A DNA stretch of 64,000 nt from CAYILR01 sp964364175 (GTDB lineage: Bacteria > Bdellovibrionota > UBA1018), in NCBI GenBank assembly GCA_964364175.1, contig CAYILR010000016.1, positions 1 to 64,000 on the forward strand, given 5' to 3'. The translations under genes were made by a program, and so were the position numbers. Positions within the stretch are counted from its first letter, which is position 1. Each line of letters starts with the position of its first letter. Below are positions 25,025 through 33,570 of this stretch, piece by piece. Below the pieces are notes generated by a model. That model saw nothing but the letters and a program-made list of their open reading frames with translations, was not told the origin of the DNA and searched no databases.

Positions 25025-25582
25025 TAGCTCGGCGCTGAATTGGTCTAACTTTTCTTTTTGCTGCTTCTTGAACTCAGCGACCCTGAGTTCGTGCTCGCCC
25101 TGGCGTTTTTTCACGTCCTCTTGCTGAGAAGCGATGTAGCCTTTTCGGCGTTCCAAAAACTGCTTCACGTATTCTCTGCGGTCAGCGCCCTTGGGGTTGT
25201 CTTTGAAAAATTGATGACGAGATTGCTTTTCTTTTTCATCCAGCTGCTTGCGTTGCGCGTTTTGCGCTGTTTTGTATTCCTGAAGTTCTAATCGAAGGCG
25301 ATGCTCAAGTGCTTTCAGCTCAGAGTACTGAGCCTTTTCAAATTCCTGCTGCATGATCTTGGCTTTGGCTGGAGTAATAGCCGATGTCATTGCTGCACAG
25401 GCTGCGCATCTGGCACAAGCCTCACAACCCGAGCATGCATCCACAGGAGCAGCCAAAGGCAACGTCGAAGCTTGGGGTGTTGTTTGTGTCGCTGGGGCTG
25501 TTACGGCGCTCGATGCGCTCACCCACGGTGTCAGTTCACTCAACGAGAATACACTCAATACAATCGTTAGAAATAGCATCAC
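24983..25582 (-). CDS. Exported Cys-cluster coiled-coil protein
   Basis: 199 residues with a signal peptide (to about residue 24), a short Thr/Ala/Pro spacer, and a compact cysteine cluster CSGCEACARCAACAA near 50-64. A highly charged helical C-terminal region of about 120 residues (QEFEKAQYSELKALEHRL..., KKRQGEHELRVAEFKKQQKEKL) is probably a coiled coil. No known family. Start codons GTG (25582) and ATG (25579) are adjacent and both are buried in a hairpin. Confidence 0.75.
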   Translation of the reverse strand: MMLFLTIVLSVFSLSELTPWVSASSAVTAPATQTTPQASTLPLAAPVDACSGCEACARCAACAAMTSAITPAKAKIMQQEFEKAQYSELKALEHRLRLELQEYKTAQNAQRKQLDEKEKQSRHQFFKDNPKGADRREYVKQFLERRKGYIASQQEDVKKRQGEHELRVAEFKKQQKEKLDQFSAELKKGERPPDTLWPH

Positions 25583-25610
25583 CTTGAGAGATACAACTCC
25601 CTCAAGGTGA
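25579..25610 (-). promoter_or_regulatory. Start-site hairpin of the Cys-cluster gene
   Basis: TCACCTTGAG and CTCAAGGTGA form a perfect 10-bp stem with a 12-nt loop. The 3' arm contains the AAGG ribosome site and the start codons, so folding would hide them; a second purine tract lies in the loop. Confidence 0.5.
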
Positions 25611-25638
25611 TGGTCAATACCTATCCGTAACTAATTTA

Positions 25639-25659
25639 GGCGGAGCAGGCTGCTCCGCC
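25639..25659 (-). terminator. Terminator-like hairpin after subtilase gene
   Basis: GGCGGAGCA-GGC-TGCTCCGCC lies 5 bp past the subtilase stop. On the minus strand it is followed by TAAATT instead of a full U-run, so it may be a weak terminator or an mRNA-protecting hairpin. Confidence 0.5.
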
Positions 25660-25664
25660 CCTAC

Positions 25665-27383
25665 TTACTTAATGACTTGAATTCGAGTGATCTTGAATCC
25701 AAACGCATTCACGCTCGAATCACTCTGAAACTGAAGCACTGCCGTGTCACCCACCACGTAGTCCGACGCATAGTTGGCGTGTTTTCCGCTCAGCACTTCC
25801 ACAGGTTCGCGCGAAGAGGATTGCAAGCTCACAATGTCGTACTTGGGCTCGGTATCCACTTGATCGAAGATGACTCGGATATACTTCGCTCCGGGCTCTT
25901 GGATGGTGAATGACTTATCCGTGTTGTTCGCATACGGATGCTCAGACTCTAAGGAGTAAGCCACATCTTTCCACTGCGTCTCATCCGGCTCTGACGAAGG
26001 AGGAATGATGTTGTTAATCACATTGTATGCGCTCACTCTTCCTTTCGCTTGCACTCGTCTTCTTAAACTCGACACAGGTACGCTGGTCTTGATCAATCGA
26101 TCTTTGACTTGCGCATAGGTCAACCCAGGCTCCTTGGACAACAAGAGTGCTGCCACTCCTGAGACGTGAGGAGTTGCCATCGAAGTTCCGCTGAACGTGT
26201 TGTACAAACCGCCTTTGACGGTGCTGTAAACGCGAACGCCAGGAGCTGCAACATGCACCGATTTCCCATAGTTCGAAAACGAAGCGAGTTGCTCCTGGTT
26301 GTCGATTGCTGCGACAGCCAAGACGTTATCCGAAACATAGCTAGCAGGATAGGTCGGAGAAGTATCATTGCTACTACCGTCATTTCCTGCTGCTGCTACG
26401 AACAAGATTCCGTCTTTTTTAGCATCCTGAATGGCTTTCAACATCGTTTGTGAAAACCCGCCGCCACCCCAGCTATTGCTCATGATTTTGACTTTCATTT
26501 TACGAGCATAGTTGATGGATTCCACTGCATTTGCTAGTGATCCGCTGCCGTTGGCGTCCAAGAATTTCACAGGCAGAATGGAAACGTTCCAATTCACGCC
26601 CACAACACCCACGCCGTTATTCCCTTTGGCTCCAATCGTTCCAGAAACGTGAGAGCCATGGTCTTGGTCGTCGTTCGGATTGTTGCTGCCAGTGGCAAAA
26701 TTCCAACCGTGGACGTCATCCACAAAGCCATTGCTGTCGTCATCTTTTCCGTTGCCAGCAATTTCTTTTGGGTTGGTGTACAGATTGTCTTTCAAATCCG
26801 GGTGAGTCAGGTCCATGCCGGTATCAATGACTGCCACCAAAACTGATTTGCTACCGGTGATCCCTTTTTGCCAGAGAGGAAATACTCCGATATCAGAACC
26901 CTCCTTGCCTGCCTGCCCCGAAGAATCGACTTGTCCGGTGTTGAACATCCCCCAAAGTCTGGTCAACTCGGGATCATTGGGCGCAGCTGCAGTATTCGGA
27001 ATGTCGGACTCCGCATCTCCAATCATTCGATAAATATAATTGGGCTCGGCAATTTCAACTTCAGGTCGGCTCGACAAAGCCAGAATGGCTTGACGGGTAT
27101 TTTTTGCATCTCCTAATACGATTTTATGAAGAGAAGTGTCAGTTTGAAATGCTTCAATGTCCACTACCGCCCCAGAACCCATTTGGTCCTGCAAAGCTCC
27201 AATGACAGCTGCTTGCACTCGGCCTGCTGAAGAGACTCCCTTCAGGCGAACCACCAGTTCACCCGGAACCGCTTCTGGCTTTGCTGCATTTGCACTCGTG
27301 GCTGCCAGGCAGCCCATTGCTGCCAATACAGCAGTCAATCTGACATGATTTCGGATACTACTTCCTTGAATCCGTTCCCCCAT
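25665..27383 (-). CDS. Secreted subtilisin-family (S8) serine protease
   Basis: A 572-residue preproenzyme. It has a signal peptide ending SANAA near residue 33 and an inhibitor-type propeptide (GELVVRLKG to PEVEIAEPNYIY, about 40-120). The catalytic domain has Asp in AVIDTGMDLTHPDL, His in DHGSHVSGTIGA and Ser in SGTSMATPHVSGVAALLL. A C-terminal beta domain of about 110 residues completes it. A purine-rich GGGAGGG site precedes the ATG. Such proteases are secreted or surface exposed and degrade proteins, which fits a predatory or saprophytic life. Confidence 0.93.
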   Translation of the reverse strand: MGERIQGSSIRNHVRLTAVLAAMGCLAATSANAAKPEAVPGELVVRLKGVSSAGRVQAAVIGALQDQMGSGAVVDIEAFQTDTSLHKIVLGDAKNTRQAILALSSRPEVEIAEPNYIYRMIGDAESDIPNTAAAPNDPELTRLWGMFNTGQVDSSGQAGKEGSDIGVFPLWQKGITGSKSVLVAVIDTGMDLTHPDLKDNLYTNPKEIAGNGKDDDSNGFVDDVHGWNFATGSNNPNDDQDHGSHVSGTIGAKGNNGVGVVGVNWNVSILPVKFLDANGSGSLANAVESINYARKMKVKIMSNSWGGGGFSQTMLKAIQDAKKDGILFVAAAGNDGSSNDTSPTYPASYVSDNVLAVAAIDNQEQLASFSNYGKSVHVAAPGVRVYSTVKGGLYNTFSGTSMATPHVSGVAALLLSKEPGLTYAQVKDRLIKTSVPVSSLRRRVQAKGRVSAYNVINNIIPPSSEPDETQWKDVAYSLESEHPYANNTDKSFTIQEPGAKYIRVIFDQVDTEPKYDIVSLQSSSREPVEVLSGKHANYASDYVVGDTAVLQFQSDSSVNAFGFKITRIQVIK

Positions 27384-27400
27384 TACGCCCTCCCATAGGC

Positions 27401-27422
27401 AGAAGCAGCTGTCGCTGCTTCT
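27401..27422 (-). promoter_or_regulatory. 5'-UTR hairpin upstream of subtilase
   Basis: AGAAGCAGC-TGTC-GCTGCTTCT is a perfect 9-bp stem located 18 bp before the start codon. The rest of 27384-27563 is AT-rich leader and promoter space with no further gene. Confidence 0.5.
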
Positions 27423-27563
27423 TGTTTCTTACTCCATTAAAAAATGTGAACCCCCAACATCAGACACATTTATTAAAACAATGAGAAACAAAATCTGAGA
27501 ACACTCAATCTTCAGGTTTCCTACCTTTGATTAAGAAGAGTTTCGGAGAGAATCAAAAAACTG

Positions 27564-29303
27564 TCAATCAACTATGTATTTTTTCCAATCTCTGATTCTG
27601 AGCGTCGGCGTGACGCGACCGCGAAAACGGTTCAATTCTGGAACCCCAGCCCACTCCGCCTCCTCGCCAGGACGCGTGTCTTCGACGATTTTGGATTGCT
27701 CCGCGGCGTTGAACCAGATCGCCTCCAGCGCTCCGGAGAGATCGAGCTTTAAATGACGCTCCTTTAATATTTTTTGAGAGTGTACTTTTGCTTTCAATGC
27801 AAAAACCGGCTCTGGGTGCCCTGGGCCGAACGGACCCAAATTCTCAATCTCTTGCAATGTGCGCGGAGTAAGATCCTCCGGCGCACATCGTGCGTCCAAC
27901 CAGAGAGGCTGCAGACTTTTATCCTCTTCCATCCGAGAAAGCGCATCGTTGAAAGCATTTTCGAGCGCCTCCAGATTTTCTGGCAACAAACTCAAACCCG
28001 CAGCGTGAGCATGCCCCCCAAACCCGATCAGATGCTGTCCGCTCGAACGAATCGCTTGCAAAACATCCTTTCCGCCAAAGGAGCGAACACTGCCTTTTCC
28101 GACTCCTTCGCGAATCCCAATCACCACCGCCGGCCTTTTGTATCGCTCCGTCACACGCGAAGCGACGATTCCCACCACTCCCTCGTGCCATCGTTCGTCG
28201 GCCACCACAACTCCATGTTGAAATCGACCTTCCTGGAGTGCTGCTTCAATCTTTTCCTTCACCTGATCCCAGATTTGATTCTGGATATTGGCTCGCTCCT
28301 TGTTCATCTGCTCGATTTCCATAGCGAGCATCGCAGCTTCTTCGGGATCTTGAGTGGTCAGCAAGCGCAGCGCTGTATCTGCGGAACCCAGACGGCCAGA
28401 CGCATTAATCCGAGGCCCCAGCACAAATCCCAGGTGCCCCGGGCTGATTTCGCGCTGACTGACACCGGCGGCATCGAGGAGAGCTTTCACTCCCGGTTTC
28501 TGGGAATGTTTGAGAACTTGCAGACCTTGTTTCACCAGAACGTGATTGTCGCCCGTCAGTGGAACCATGTCTGCGGCCGTTGCGATCACCACCAAGTCGA
28601 GATGTTTTTTGAGATTAGGCTCTTGTCCAGCAGGCCACCAAGCTAGCTCTCGACCTCGAGTGCGCAGTGCTCGTGCGAGATAAAAAGCCAGACCGCATCC
28701 GCAGAGTTGCTTGAGTTCGCTCCCACAATCTTTTCGTTGAGGATTCACCACGGCCATCGCGGGCGGCAGGCCTTTCACGGGATCAATTTGGTGGTGATCC
28801 ACCACGATTACATCGAGGCCTAGCTCCCGTGCTTTTTCGATCGCAGCAAAACTCGTGATTCCGCAATCGACCGTGATCAGCAGTCGCACACCTTCTGCCA
28901 CCGCAGCTTCGACCGCACCGACATTTAATCCATAACCATCCTTGAATCGATCCGGCTGACGAACATCGTAAGTCATCTGACAATCTCGAAAGAACCAACT
29001 CAGCAACGCAGCGCCGGTAGTTCCATCCACATCGTAATCGCCAAAAACCCGGACGCGCTCGCTTGCATCCCGGGCTTGAATCACACGATCAACCGCAAGC
29101 GACATGTCTTGAATCGTGAATGGATCCTGGAGCTGCTCCAGTCGCGGAGCCAGAAATTTTTGAATCACCTCGGCGCTGTCGAGCCCTCGACGCAAACAGA
29201 TTTGTAAAGTCAGCGGCGACAGCCGCGTCTCCACACCCAGCCGCTCGATCTGATCCAATTGACTCTGTCCCAACTGCCCCTGCTTCAACACCCATTCCCG
29301 CAT
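27564..29303 (-). CDS. recJ: Single-stranded-DNA exonuclease RecJ
   Basis: The 5'-to-3' ssDNA exonuclease of recombination and mismatch repair. From the ATG at 29303 it has about 579 residues, the usual RecJ length; in-frame extension to 29624 lies over the antitoxin-type gene on the other strand and is rejected. DHH-phosphoesterase motifs are seen in FGDYDVDGTTGAALL and VVDHHQIDP, and the DHHA1-type GFGGHAHAAGLSL and the C-terminal OB-like region are present. Confidence 0.92.
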   Translation of the reverse strand: MREWVLKQGQLGQSQLDQIERLGVETRLSPLTLQICLRRGLDSAEVIQKFLAPRLEQLQDPFTIQDMSLAVDRVIQARDASERVRVFGDYDVDGTTGAALLSWFFRDCQMTYDVRQPDRFKDGYGLNVGAVEAAVAEGVRLLITVDCGITSFAAIEKARELGLDVIVVDHHQIDPVKGLPPAMAVVNPQRKDCGSELKQLCGCGLAFYLARALRTRGRELAWWPAGQEPNLKKHLDLVVIATAADMVPLTGDNHVLVKQGLQVLKHSQKPGVKALLDAAGVSQREISPGHLGFVLGPRINASGRLGSADTALRLLTTQDPEEAAMLAMEIEQMNKERANIQNQIWDQVKEKIEAALQEGRFQHGVVVADERWHEGVVGIVASRVTERYKRPAVVIGIREGVGKGSVRSFGGKDVLQAIRSSGQHLIGFGGHAHAAGLSLLPENLEALENAFNDALSRMEEDKSLQPLWLDARCAPEDLTPRTLQEIENLGPFGPGHPEPVFALKAKVHSQKILKERHLKLDLSGALEAIWFNAAEQSKIVEDTRPGEEAEWAGVPELNRFRGRVTPTLRIRDWKKYIVD

Positions 29304-29412
29304 GATTAAGAACAAAGCACGAATTAAAACCAACGAGAACGACAATCTGCTGACGCAACGCAAATCCCTCTCATCCCTAGACAGCCTTGAAGCGAACACG
29401 TATTCTTTGAGA

Positions 29413-29727
29413 ATGCGCAGGAGCAGCCGCTTTGATCGACTTAGTAAACAGATTTTGCCCATTTTGCTGCCCGTCGGCGTCGAGCGAGTTGGCGTATTTG
29501 GATCATTTTCACGAAATGAAATCAAAAAAAACAGCGACATCGATATTCTCGTCAAACTCAAGCCCGTTGACCAAAGAAAACCTTTGGGACTCAAGTGGTT
29601 TTCAATCGAAAGAGAGCTCTCCAAACTCTTGGGAAGATCAGTAGATTTGGTATCCGAGGCTGCAGTAAGCAGGCATATGCTCCCTTATATCCAGAAGGAT
29701 TTAGTCATTCTCTATGAAGCAAAATAG
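29413..29727 (+). CDS. MNT-type nucleotidyltransferase antitoxin (MntA-like)
   Basis: A 104-residue minimal nucleotidyltransferase with GSFSRNE and SDIDILV, the metal-binding GS-x-D-x-D pattern. The ATG at 29413 starts a compact domain; sequence upstream to 29302 is not conserved-looking. It overlaps the HEPN gene by 14 bp. In characterised HepT/MntA pairs the MNT protein silences the HEPN ribonuclease by AMPylating a tyrosine, so this is the likely antitoxin. Confidence 0.85.
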   Translation: MRRSSRFDRLSKQILPILLPVGVERVGVFGSFSRNEIKKNSDIDILVKLKPVDQRKPLGLKWFSIERELSKLLGRSVDLVSEAAVSRHMLPYIQKDLVILYEAK

Positions 29728-30055
29728 AGACGTCGTACTCATCGCGCATATTTTGGATGCGATCTCTGAAATCGAAAGTTTTGTGAAAAACACCACCTAT
29801 CCTGAATTTTTCAAAGACACGATGAAACGAGCTGCAGTCGTCAGAAATTTAGAAATTGTTGGAGAAGCTGCTTCAAAAATTTCAAAAGAGTTTCAGAAAA
29901 AAAACAGTACGATCCCTTGGAGCGATATCGTCGGGATGAGAAACAAACTGATTCACGATTATTTTGATGTTGATTATGGAATCGTTTGGGAAGTAGTTCA
30001 GTCTGATTTGAATGTCTTTAAAAAGGGCCTGAAGCCAAAGAAAACTAAAACCTGA
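29714..30055 (+). CDS. HEPN-domain toxin (HepT-like)
   Basis: 113 residues, helical, with the catalytic RNase signature R-x4-H-x-Y in RNKLIHDYF near residue 77, including the tyrosine that partner MNT enzymes modify. Segments VRNLEIVGEAASKIS and IPWSDIVGMRN are typical of the DUF86/HepT family. It sits downstream of the MNT gene in the order usual for these modules, and a REP-like hairpin follows. Confidence 0.87.
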   Translation: MKQNRDVVLIAHILDAISEIESFVKNTTYPEFFKDTMKRAAVVRNLEIVGEAASKISKEFQKKNSTIPWSDIVGMRNKLIHDYFDVDYGIVWEVVQSDLNVFKKGLKPKKTKT

Positions 30056-30068
30056 ATTATTTTTAATG

Positions 30069-30104
30069 ACGCGCCTAGCATCATTAAGGTGTCTGACACC
30101 TTTT
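30069..30104. repeat. REP-like hairpin, copy 2
   Basis: ACGCGCCTAGCATC followed by AAGGTGTC-T-GACACCTT matches the right half of the 4934-5027 element with about four mismatches over 36 bp. It lies between hepT and a fibre lipoprotein gene and may also terminate hepT transcription. Confidence 0.75.
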
Positions 30105-30120
30105 GTCGATCCGTCCATAG

Positions 30121-31506
30121 ATGAACTCCATCCGGTGGACCAATCTGCTTGTCGGTTTTTTGACGGCGCTCGTGCTAAGCGGGACCTCCTGCCGTCCCGC
30201 GATCGACGACAATGCTCCAGATCCTGCTGCAAGTCCTACTGGAGCTGCTGGTGGAGATCTCGGTGGGACCTACCCCAATCCCACGATTGCTAATGGCGCT
30301 GTCACCCCTGCTAAATTATCGCAGGCTTATTTGCCACTCGCAGGCGGAACTCTGAGTGGTGCACTCGTTCTGGCAGGAGCTCCTTCTTCCGGCTCTCACG
30401 CCGCCACCAAAACCTATGCAGATAGTTATATCGCGGGCCTGTCTGTAAATACATCCGGACTCGCCAGCATTTCCAACGGCCAAGCCCTCACCTGGGACGC
30501 GGCCAATTCTCGTTGGACTCCCACAACAGTAACCGGTGGCGCAAACGCCACGCAAATTCAGGGTGCTACAGTCGACGTCACCGGCTTAGCAACCAACCAC
30601 ACCCTTCGATACGATGGAACGAATTGGGTCGTTGGAACTCTACCCGTCGCAAGCGGCGGAACAGGCGCTGCTACTTTGACAGCCAACGGAATCCTAGTCG
30701 GCAACGGAACCACAGCCATATCAGCCTCTACACTGACCAGTGGTCAACTCCTGATCGGATCGACAGGTGCTGCTCCTGTGGCTACAACGATCACAGGAAC
30801 CGCCAATCAAGTAGTTGTTACCAACGGAGCAGGCTCAGTCACCTTGTCGACTCCCCAAAGCATCAACACGACTTCCGCTCCGACTTTTGCCGGCGCCACA
30901 CTGAGTGCTGCGCTCAATATGAGCAGTCAGTTGATCAACGCCGTTGCTACTCCTGTCGCTACGACGGATGCTGCCAACAAGGCCTATGTGGATGCGGGAA
31001 ATAACGTGATCAACAGCGTCACCACAAACGCGGGCATATACAGCAATCAAATCCAGAGTGTCACCCCAACTGTCGCCTACGCAGAAGTCTGCTTCAAAGG
31101 AGGAGCCACCCAAGTGGACACTCATGCAGCGAGCGCCTCCACAGCCGGAGGAAACTGCGTAGCCGGAGACATCGGTTTCATCATTGAGAGAGACGAGCGT
31201 GCAACGCAATATTGGGAACTCGCAAAGGTAACTTGCCTTCAATTAGGCATGCGTCTTACGGAACCCTTTGAATGGAAATATGCCTGCAAAATACTGAATG
31301 TCACCGATGGCACGGTAACAACTTTTTTGAACGCTATGAAAGACAACTGGGAATGGGTCGGAAACACTCTAACTATGGAATATCCAGCAGCAGTCTACTT
31401 CGCCGGATGGATGATGGGCAATGGATCCTGCTCATGGGGAAGTTGGAACACAATGGCAGACAACTCTGGCAATGAAAACACAGTACCTTTTCGGTGTGGT
31501 TTGTGA
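30121..31506 (+). CDS. Fibre-like lipoprotein with lectin/FGE-type tip
   Basis: 461 residues. The lipoprotein signal ends at Cys24 and CRPAIDDNAPDP follows. Next come the phage-fibre phrase GGDLGGTYPNPTIANGAV, AYLPLAGGTLSG, repeated beta-shaft motifs (ASGGTGAATLTANGILVGNG) and ATTDAANKAYVDAG. Residues 319-461 look like a C-type-lectin or formylglycine-generating-enzyme fold (GMRLTEPFEWKYA, WEWVGNTL, NENTVPFRCGL) with six or so Cys. Inference: a surface-anchored fibre whose tip binds a ligand. It shares its start codon region with no clear ribosome site and is overlapped by the next gene (GTGA). Confidence 0.8.
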   Translation: MNSIRWTNLLVGFLTALVLSGTSCRPAIDDNAPDPAASPTGAAGGDLGGTYPNPTIANGAVTPAKLSQAYLPLAGGTLSGALVLAGAPSSGSHAATKTYADSYIAGLSVNTSGLASISNGQALTWDAANSRWTPTTVTGGANATQIQGATVDVTGLATNHTLRYDGTNWVVGTLPVASGGTGAATLTANGILVGNGTTAISASTLTSGQLLIGSTGAAPVATTITGTANQVVVTNGAGSVTLSTPQSINTTSAPTFAGATLSAALNMSSQLINAVATPVATTDAANKAYVDAGNNVINSVTTNAGIYSNQIQSVTPTVAYAEVCFKGGATQVDTHAASASTAGGNCVAGDIGFIIERDERATQYWELAKVTCLQLGMRLTEPFEWKYACKILNVTDGTVTTFLNAMKDNWEWVGNTLTMEYPAAVYFAGWMMGNGSCSWGSWNTMADNSGNENTVPFRCGL

Positions 31507-32036
31507 GTCAGTTGATCCTATTTTTTTTCATAATTTCAGCTTACGCCCAAGAAAATTGCAAAATCCAAGCCGAAACCAAGCACATCCGCGGCCACTCGAT
31601 GGAAGAACTCTTCAAACCCGAGGAGCCCATCACTGTCGAAACAGGTTACTACTCCTGTCACCCCATCAAACGCGGTGACATCGTCATCTTTTCTCACGCC
31701 GGGCGCCCTGCTCCTCTGATCAAAATGGTCATGGCAGTTCCAGGAGATCATTTCGAACTCAGAGAGCATCCATACGGTTATCACTTCTTCATCAACAGCA
31801 AAAAAATGAAGACACCCAAGGGCGTCGAGTACTCCTTCCCCCGACAAAATTCCAAAATGCTCAAGCTCTACGAGCAGGATTTCAAGGGAGTCATGCCCGC
31901 AGACACTTACTTTGTTTTCGGCACAGAAACCGCAGGCAGCCTGGACTCCACGCGCTTCGGCCCACTCCGCAAAGAAAGTTTCCTGGGTCGCGTGATCATG
32001 AAAAAAAAATCAGCAACTTCGAAGCTTCACCGTTAA
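31503..32036 (+). CDS. Exported signal-peptidase-I-like (S26) protein
   Basis: GTG at 31503 overlaps the fibre gene's TGA, so translation is coupled; GTG at 31494 is an alternative. A signal peptide (SQLILFFFIISAYAQ) replaces the usual membrane anchors. The serine motif GHSMEELF, the lysine motif GDIVIF...LIKMVMAVPGD and a late GTETAGSLDSTRFGPL segment follow the S26 order, with the catalytic Ser and Lys both present. The 177-residue length and single N-terminal segment recall TraF-type peptidases. A substrate among the fibre lipoproteins is an inference from position. Confidence 0.75.
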   Translation: MSQLILFFFIISAYAQENCKIQAETKHIRGHSMEELFKPEEPITVETGYYSCHPIKRGDIVIFSHAGRPAPLIKMVMAVPGDHFELREHPYGYHFFINSKKMKTPKGVEYSFPRQNSKMLKLYEQDFKGVMPADTYFVFGTETAGSLDSTRFGPLRKESFLGRVIMKKKSATSKLHR

Positions 32037-32050
32037 ACTCGAATCACACG

Positions 32051-33274
32051 ATGAACCATCGGTCAGAAAAAATATTGAATCGTGCAGTTGTGGTTGGAGC
32101 ATTGGGCTGCTTTGTCGACAGCTACGACTTGGTGCTCTTCAGCATGCTGCGAATCCCTAGTTTGCTTTCTTTCGGCTTGAGCGGCGATCAGCTCGTCGAC
32201 GTGGGTATTCGCTTGCTCAACTTGCAGATGCTCGGAATGCTCCTGGGAGGCGTAATCTGGGGAATTCTCGGTGACAAGAAAGGCAGAATCTCAGTTCTCT
32301 TCGGATCCATCTTTCTCTACTCACTCGCCAACTTCGCCAATGCTTTTGTCACCGACATTTGGACTTACGGCGCTCTGAGATTTATCGCAGGATTTGGATT
32401 AGCGGGAGAATTGGGAGCCGCCATTACCTTGGTCGGCGAACAAATGTCGATCAAGAATCGTGGCTACGGCACGATGTGGGTGGCTTTCATGGGAGCGCTC
32501 GGTGGGCTGGCTGCGGCTTTGGTTTCCAGTCATCTGTCTTGGAGAACCGGCTACTGCGTGGGCGGAATTTTGGGATTCGCACTACTGATCCTGCGATTTG
32601 GAGCTCGCGAATCGACACTCTTTGAGCAAGTCTCTTCCTCAAAAATTTCAAAGGGGCGATTTTTCGATTTGTTTTCGTCACGAGCGACTTTTAAAAAATA
32701 CCTCTCCTGCGTGTTGATGGGATTGCCTATCTGGTTTGTTGTTGGAATCCTGATCAGCTTCTCTCCCGAAATCAGCCAAGCCATGGGCGGACAGGTTGCG
32801 ATCACGGTGGCTCAAGCTTTGTTTTTTGCGCAGATCGGTGCTTTCACCGGAGACCTTGCATGCGGAACGCTCAGCCAGATTCTCAAAAGTCGCAAGAAGG
32901 CGCTTTTTAGTTTTCTCTGCCTATCCTTGTTTTGTTGTGTAGCAAACTTAGGATTCGGCAATGGTCTCAGCGTAGGCTGGACCGAGTTCTTGTTTTTACT
33001 TTTGGGATTCGCCAACGGTTACTGGGCAGTCTTCATCACCACTGTCGCTGAGAGTTTTGGAACCAATCTGCGTTCAACTGCAGCTACGTCCGTCCCCAAC
33101 TGGGTTCGAGGATCTTCGCTTCTGTTGACATCGGGGCTGCAGGTTTTGCGGCCCGCTCTGGGAATCAGTGGCAGCGTTGCGGTCATCGGAGCAGTATGTT
33201 TCAGCCTAGCTTTCCTAGGACTTTTTTCGCTCCGAGAAACCTACGGGAGAGATCTCGATTTTTTAGAAGAATGA
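32051..33274 (+). CDS. Major facilitator superfamily transporter
   Basis: 407 residues with about 12 hydrophobic segments and motif A GDKKGRISV between helices 2 and 3. The RFIAGFGLAGELGAA segment resembles the sugar and organic-acid transporter subfamily. A charged central loop (SSSKISKGRFFDLFSSRATFKKY) separates the two halves. It starts 14 bp after the S26-like gene. The substrate is not evident. Confidence 0.88.
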   Translation: MNHRSEKILNRAVVVGALGCFVDSYDLVLFSMLRIPSLLSFGLSGDQLVDVGIRLLNLQMLGMLLGGVIWGILGDKKGRISVLFGSIFLYSLANFANAFVTDIWTYGALRFIAGFGLAGELGAAITLVGEQMSIKNRGYGTMWVAFMGALGGLAAALVSSHLSWRTGYCVGGILGFALLILRFGARESTLFEQVSSSKISKGRFFDLFSSRATFKKYLSCVLMGLPIWFVVGILISFSPEISQAMGGQVAITVAQALFFAQIGAFTGDLACGTLSQILKSRKKALFSFLCLSLFCCVANLGFGNGLSVGWTEFLFLLLGFANGYWAVFITTVAESFGTNLRSTAATSVPNWVRGSSLLLTSGLQVLRPALGISGSVAVIGAVCFSLAFLGLFSLRETYGRDLDFLEE

Positions 33275-33276
33275 AC

Positions 33277-33570
33277 TCACTTCAAATCACTGACACGAAT
33301 CAGACGCGAACCCTCAAATACACTTAGAATATAAACTGCCGCACTCTCGACACGATAAATGATTCTATATCCTGAATAAATCAACTCACGCCTCGTCTGT
33401 TCATCATCTTCGATCACAATGCGACCTGACTTTGGAAATTCGGCAAGCGTATCGGCTTGATTCATGAGTTCAGAAACAAAATCGACTGCACGATCGGGAG
33501 AGTCTATTGCAATATATTCCTCAATCTCTTCCAAGCGCAAAAGTGCTTTTTGGGTCCAAATCACTTTCAC
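33277..33570 (-). CDS. ParE/RelE-superfamily toxin
   Basis: 97 residues with the ParE pattern: WTQKALLRLEEIEEYIA at the start, FPKSGRIV, RRELIYSGYRIIYRV and a final beta strand AVYILSVFEGSRLI. It overlaps its antitoxin by 4 bp and converges with the MFS gene, leaving a 2-bp gap. RelE-fold toxins inhibit gyrase or cleave mRNA; ParE-like is the closer match. Confidence 0.87.
   Translation of the reverse strand: MKVIWTQKALLRLEEIEEYIAIDSPDRAVDFVSELMNQADTLAEFPKSGRIVIEDDEQTRRELIYSGYRIIYRVESAAVYILSVFEGSRLIRVSDLK

Noticed and set aside
27541..27556. CGGAGAGAATC resembling the tRNA-Leu end
   Set aside because: Only 11 bases match and none of the flanking acceptor sequence does; chance is enough.
29303..29624. 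N-terminal extension of RecJ
   Set aside because: It covers the MNT antitoxin gene on the opposite strand and adds over 100 residues absent from the family.
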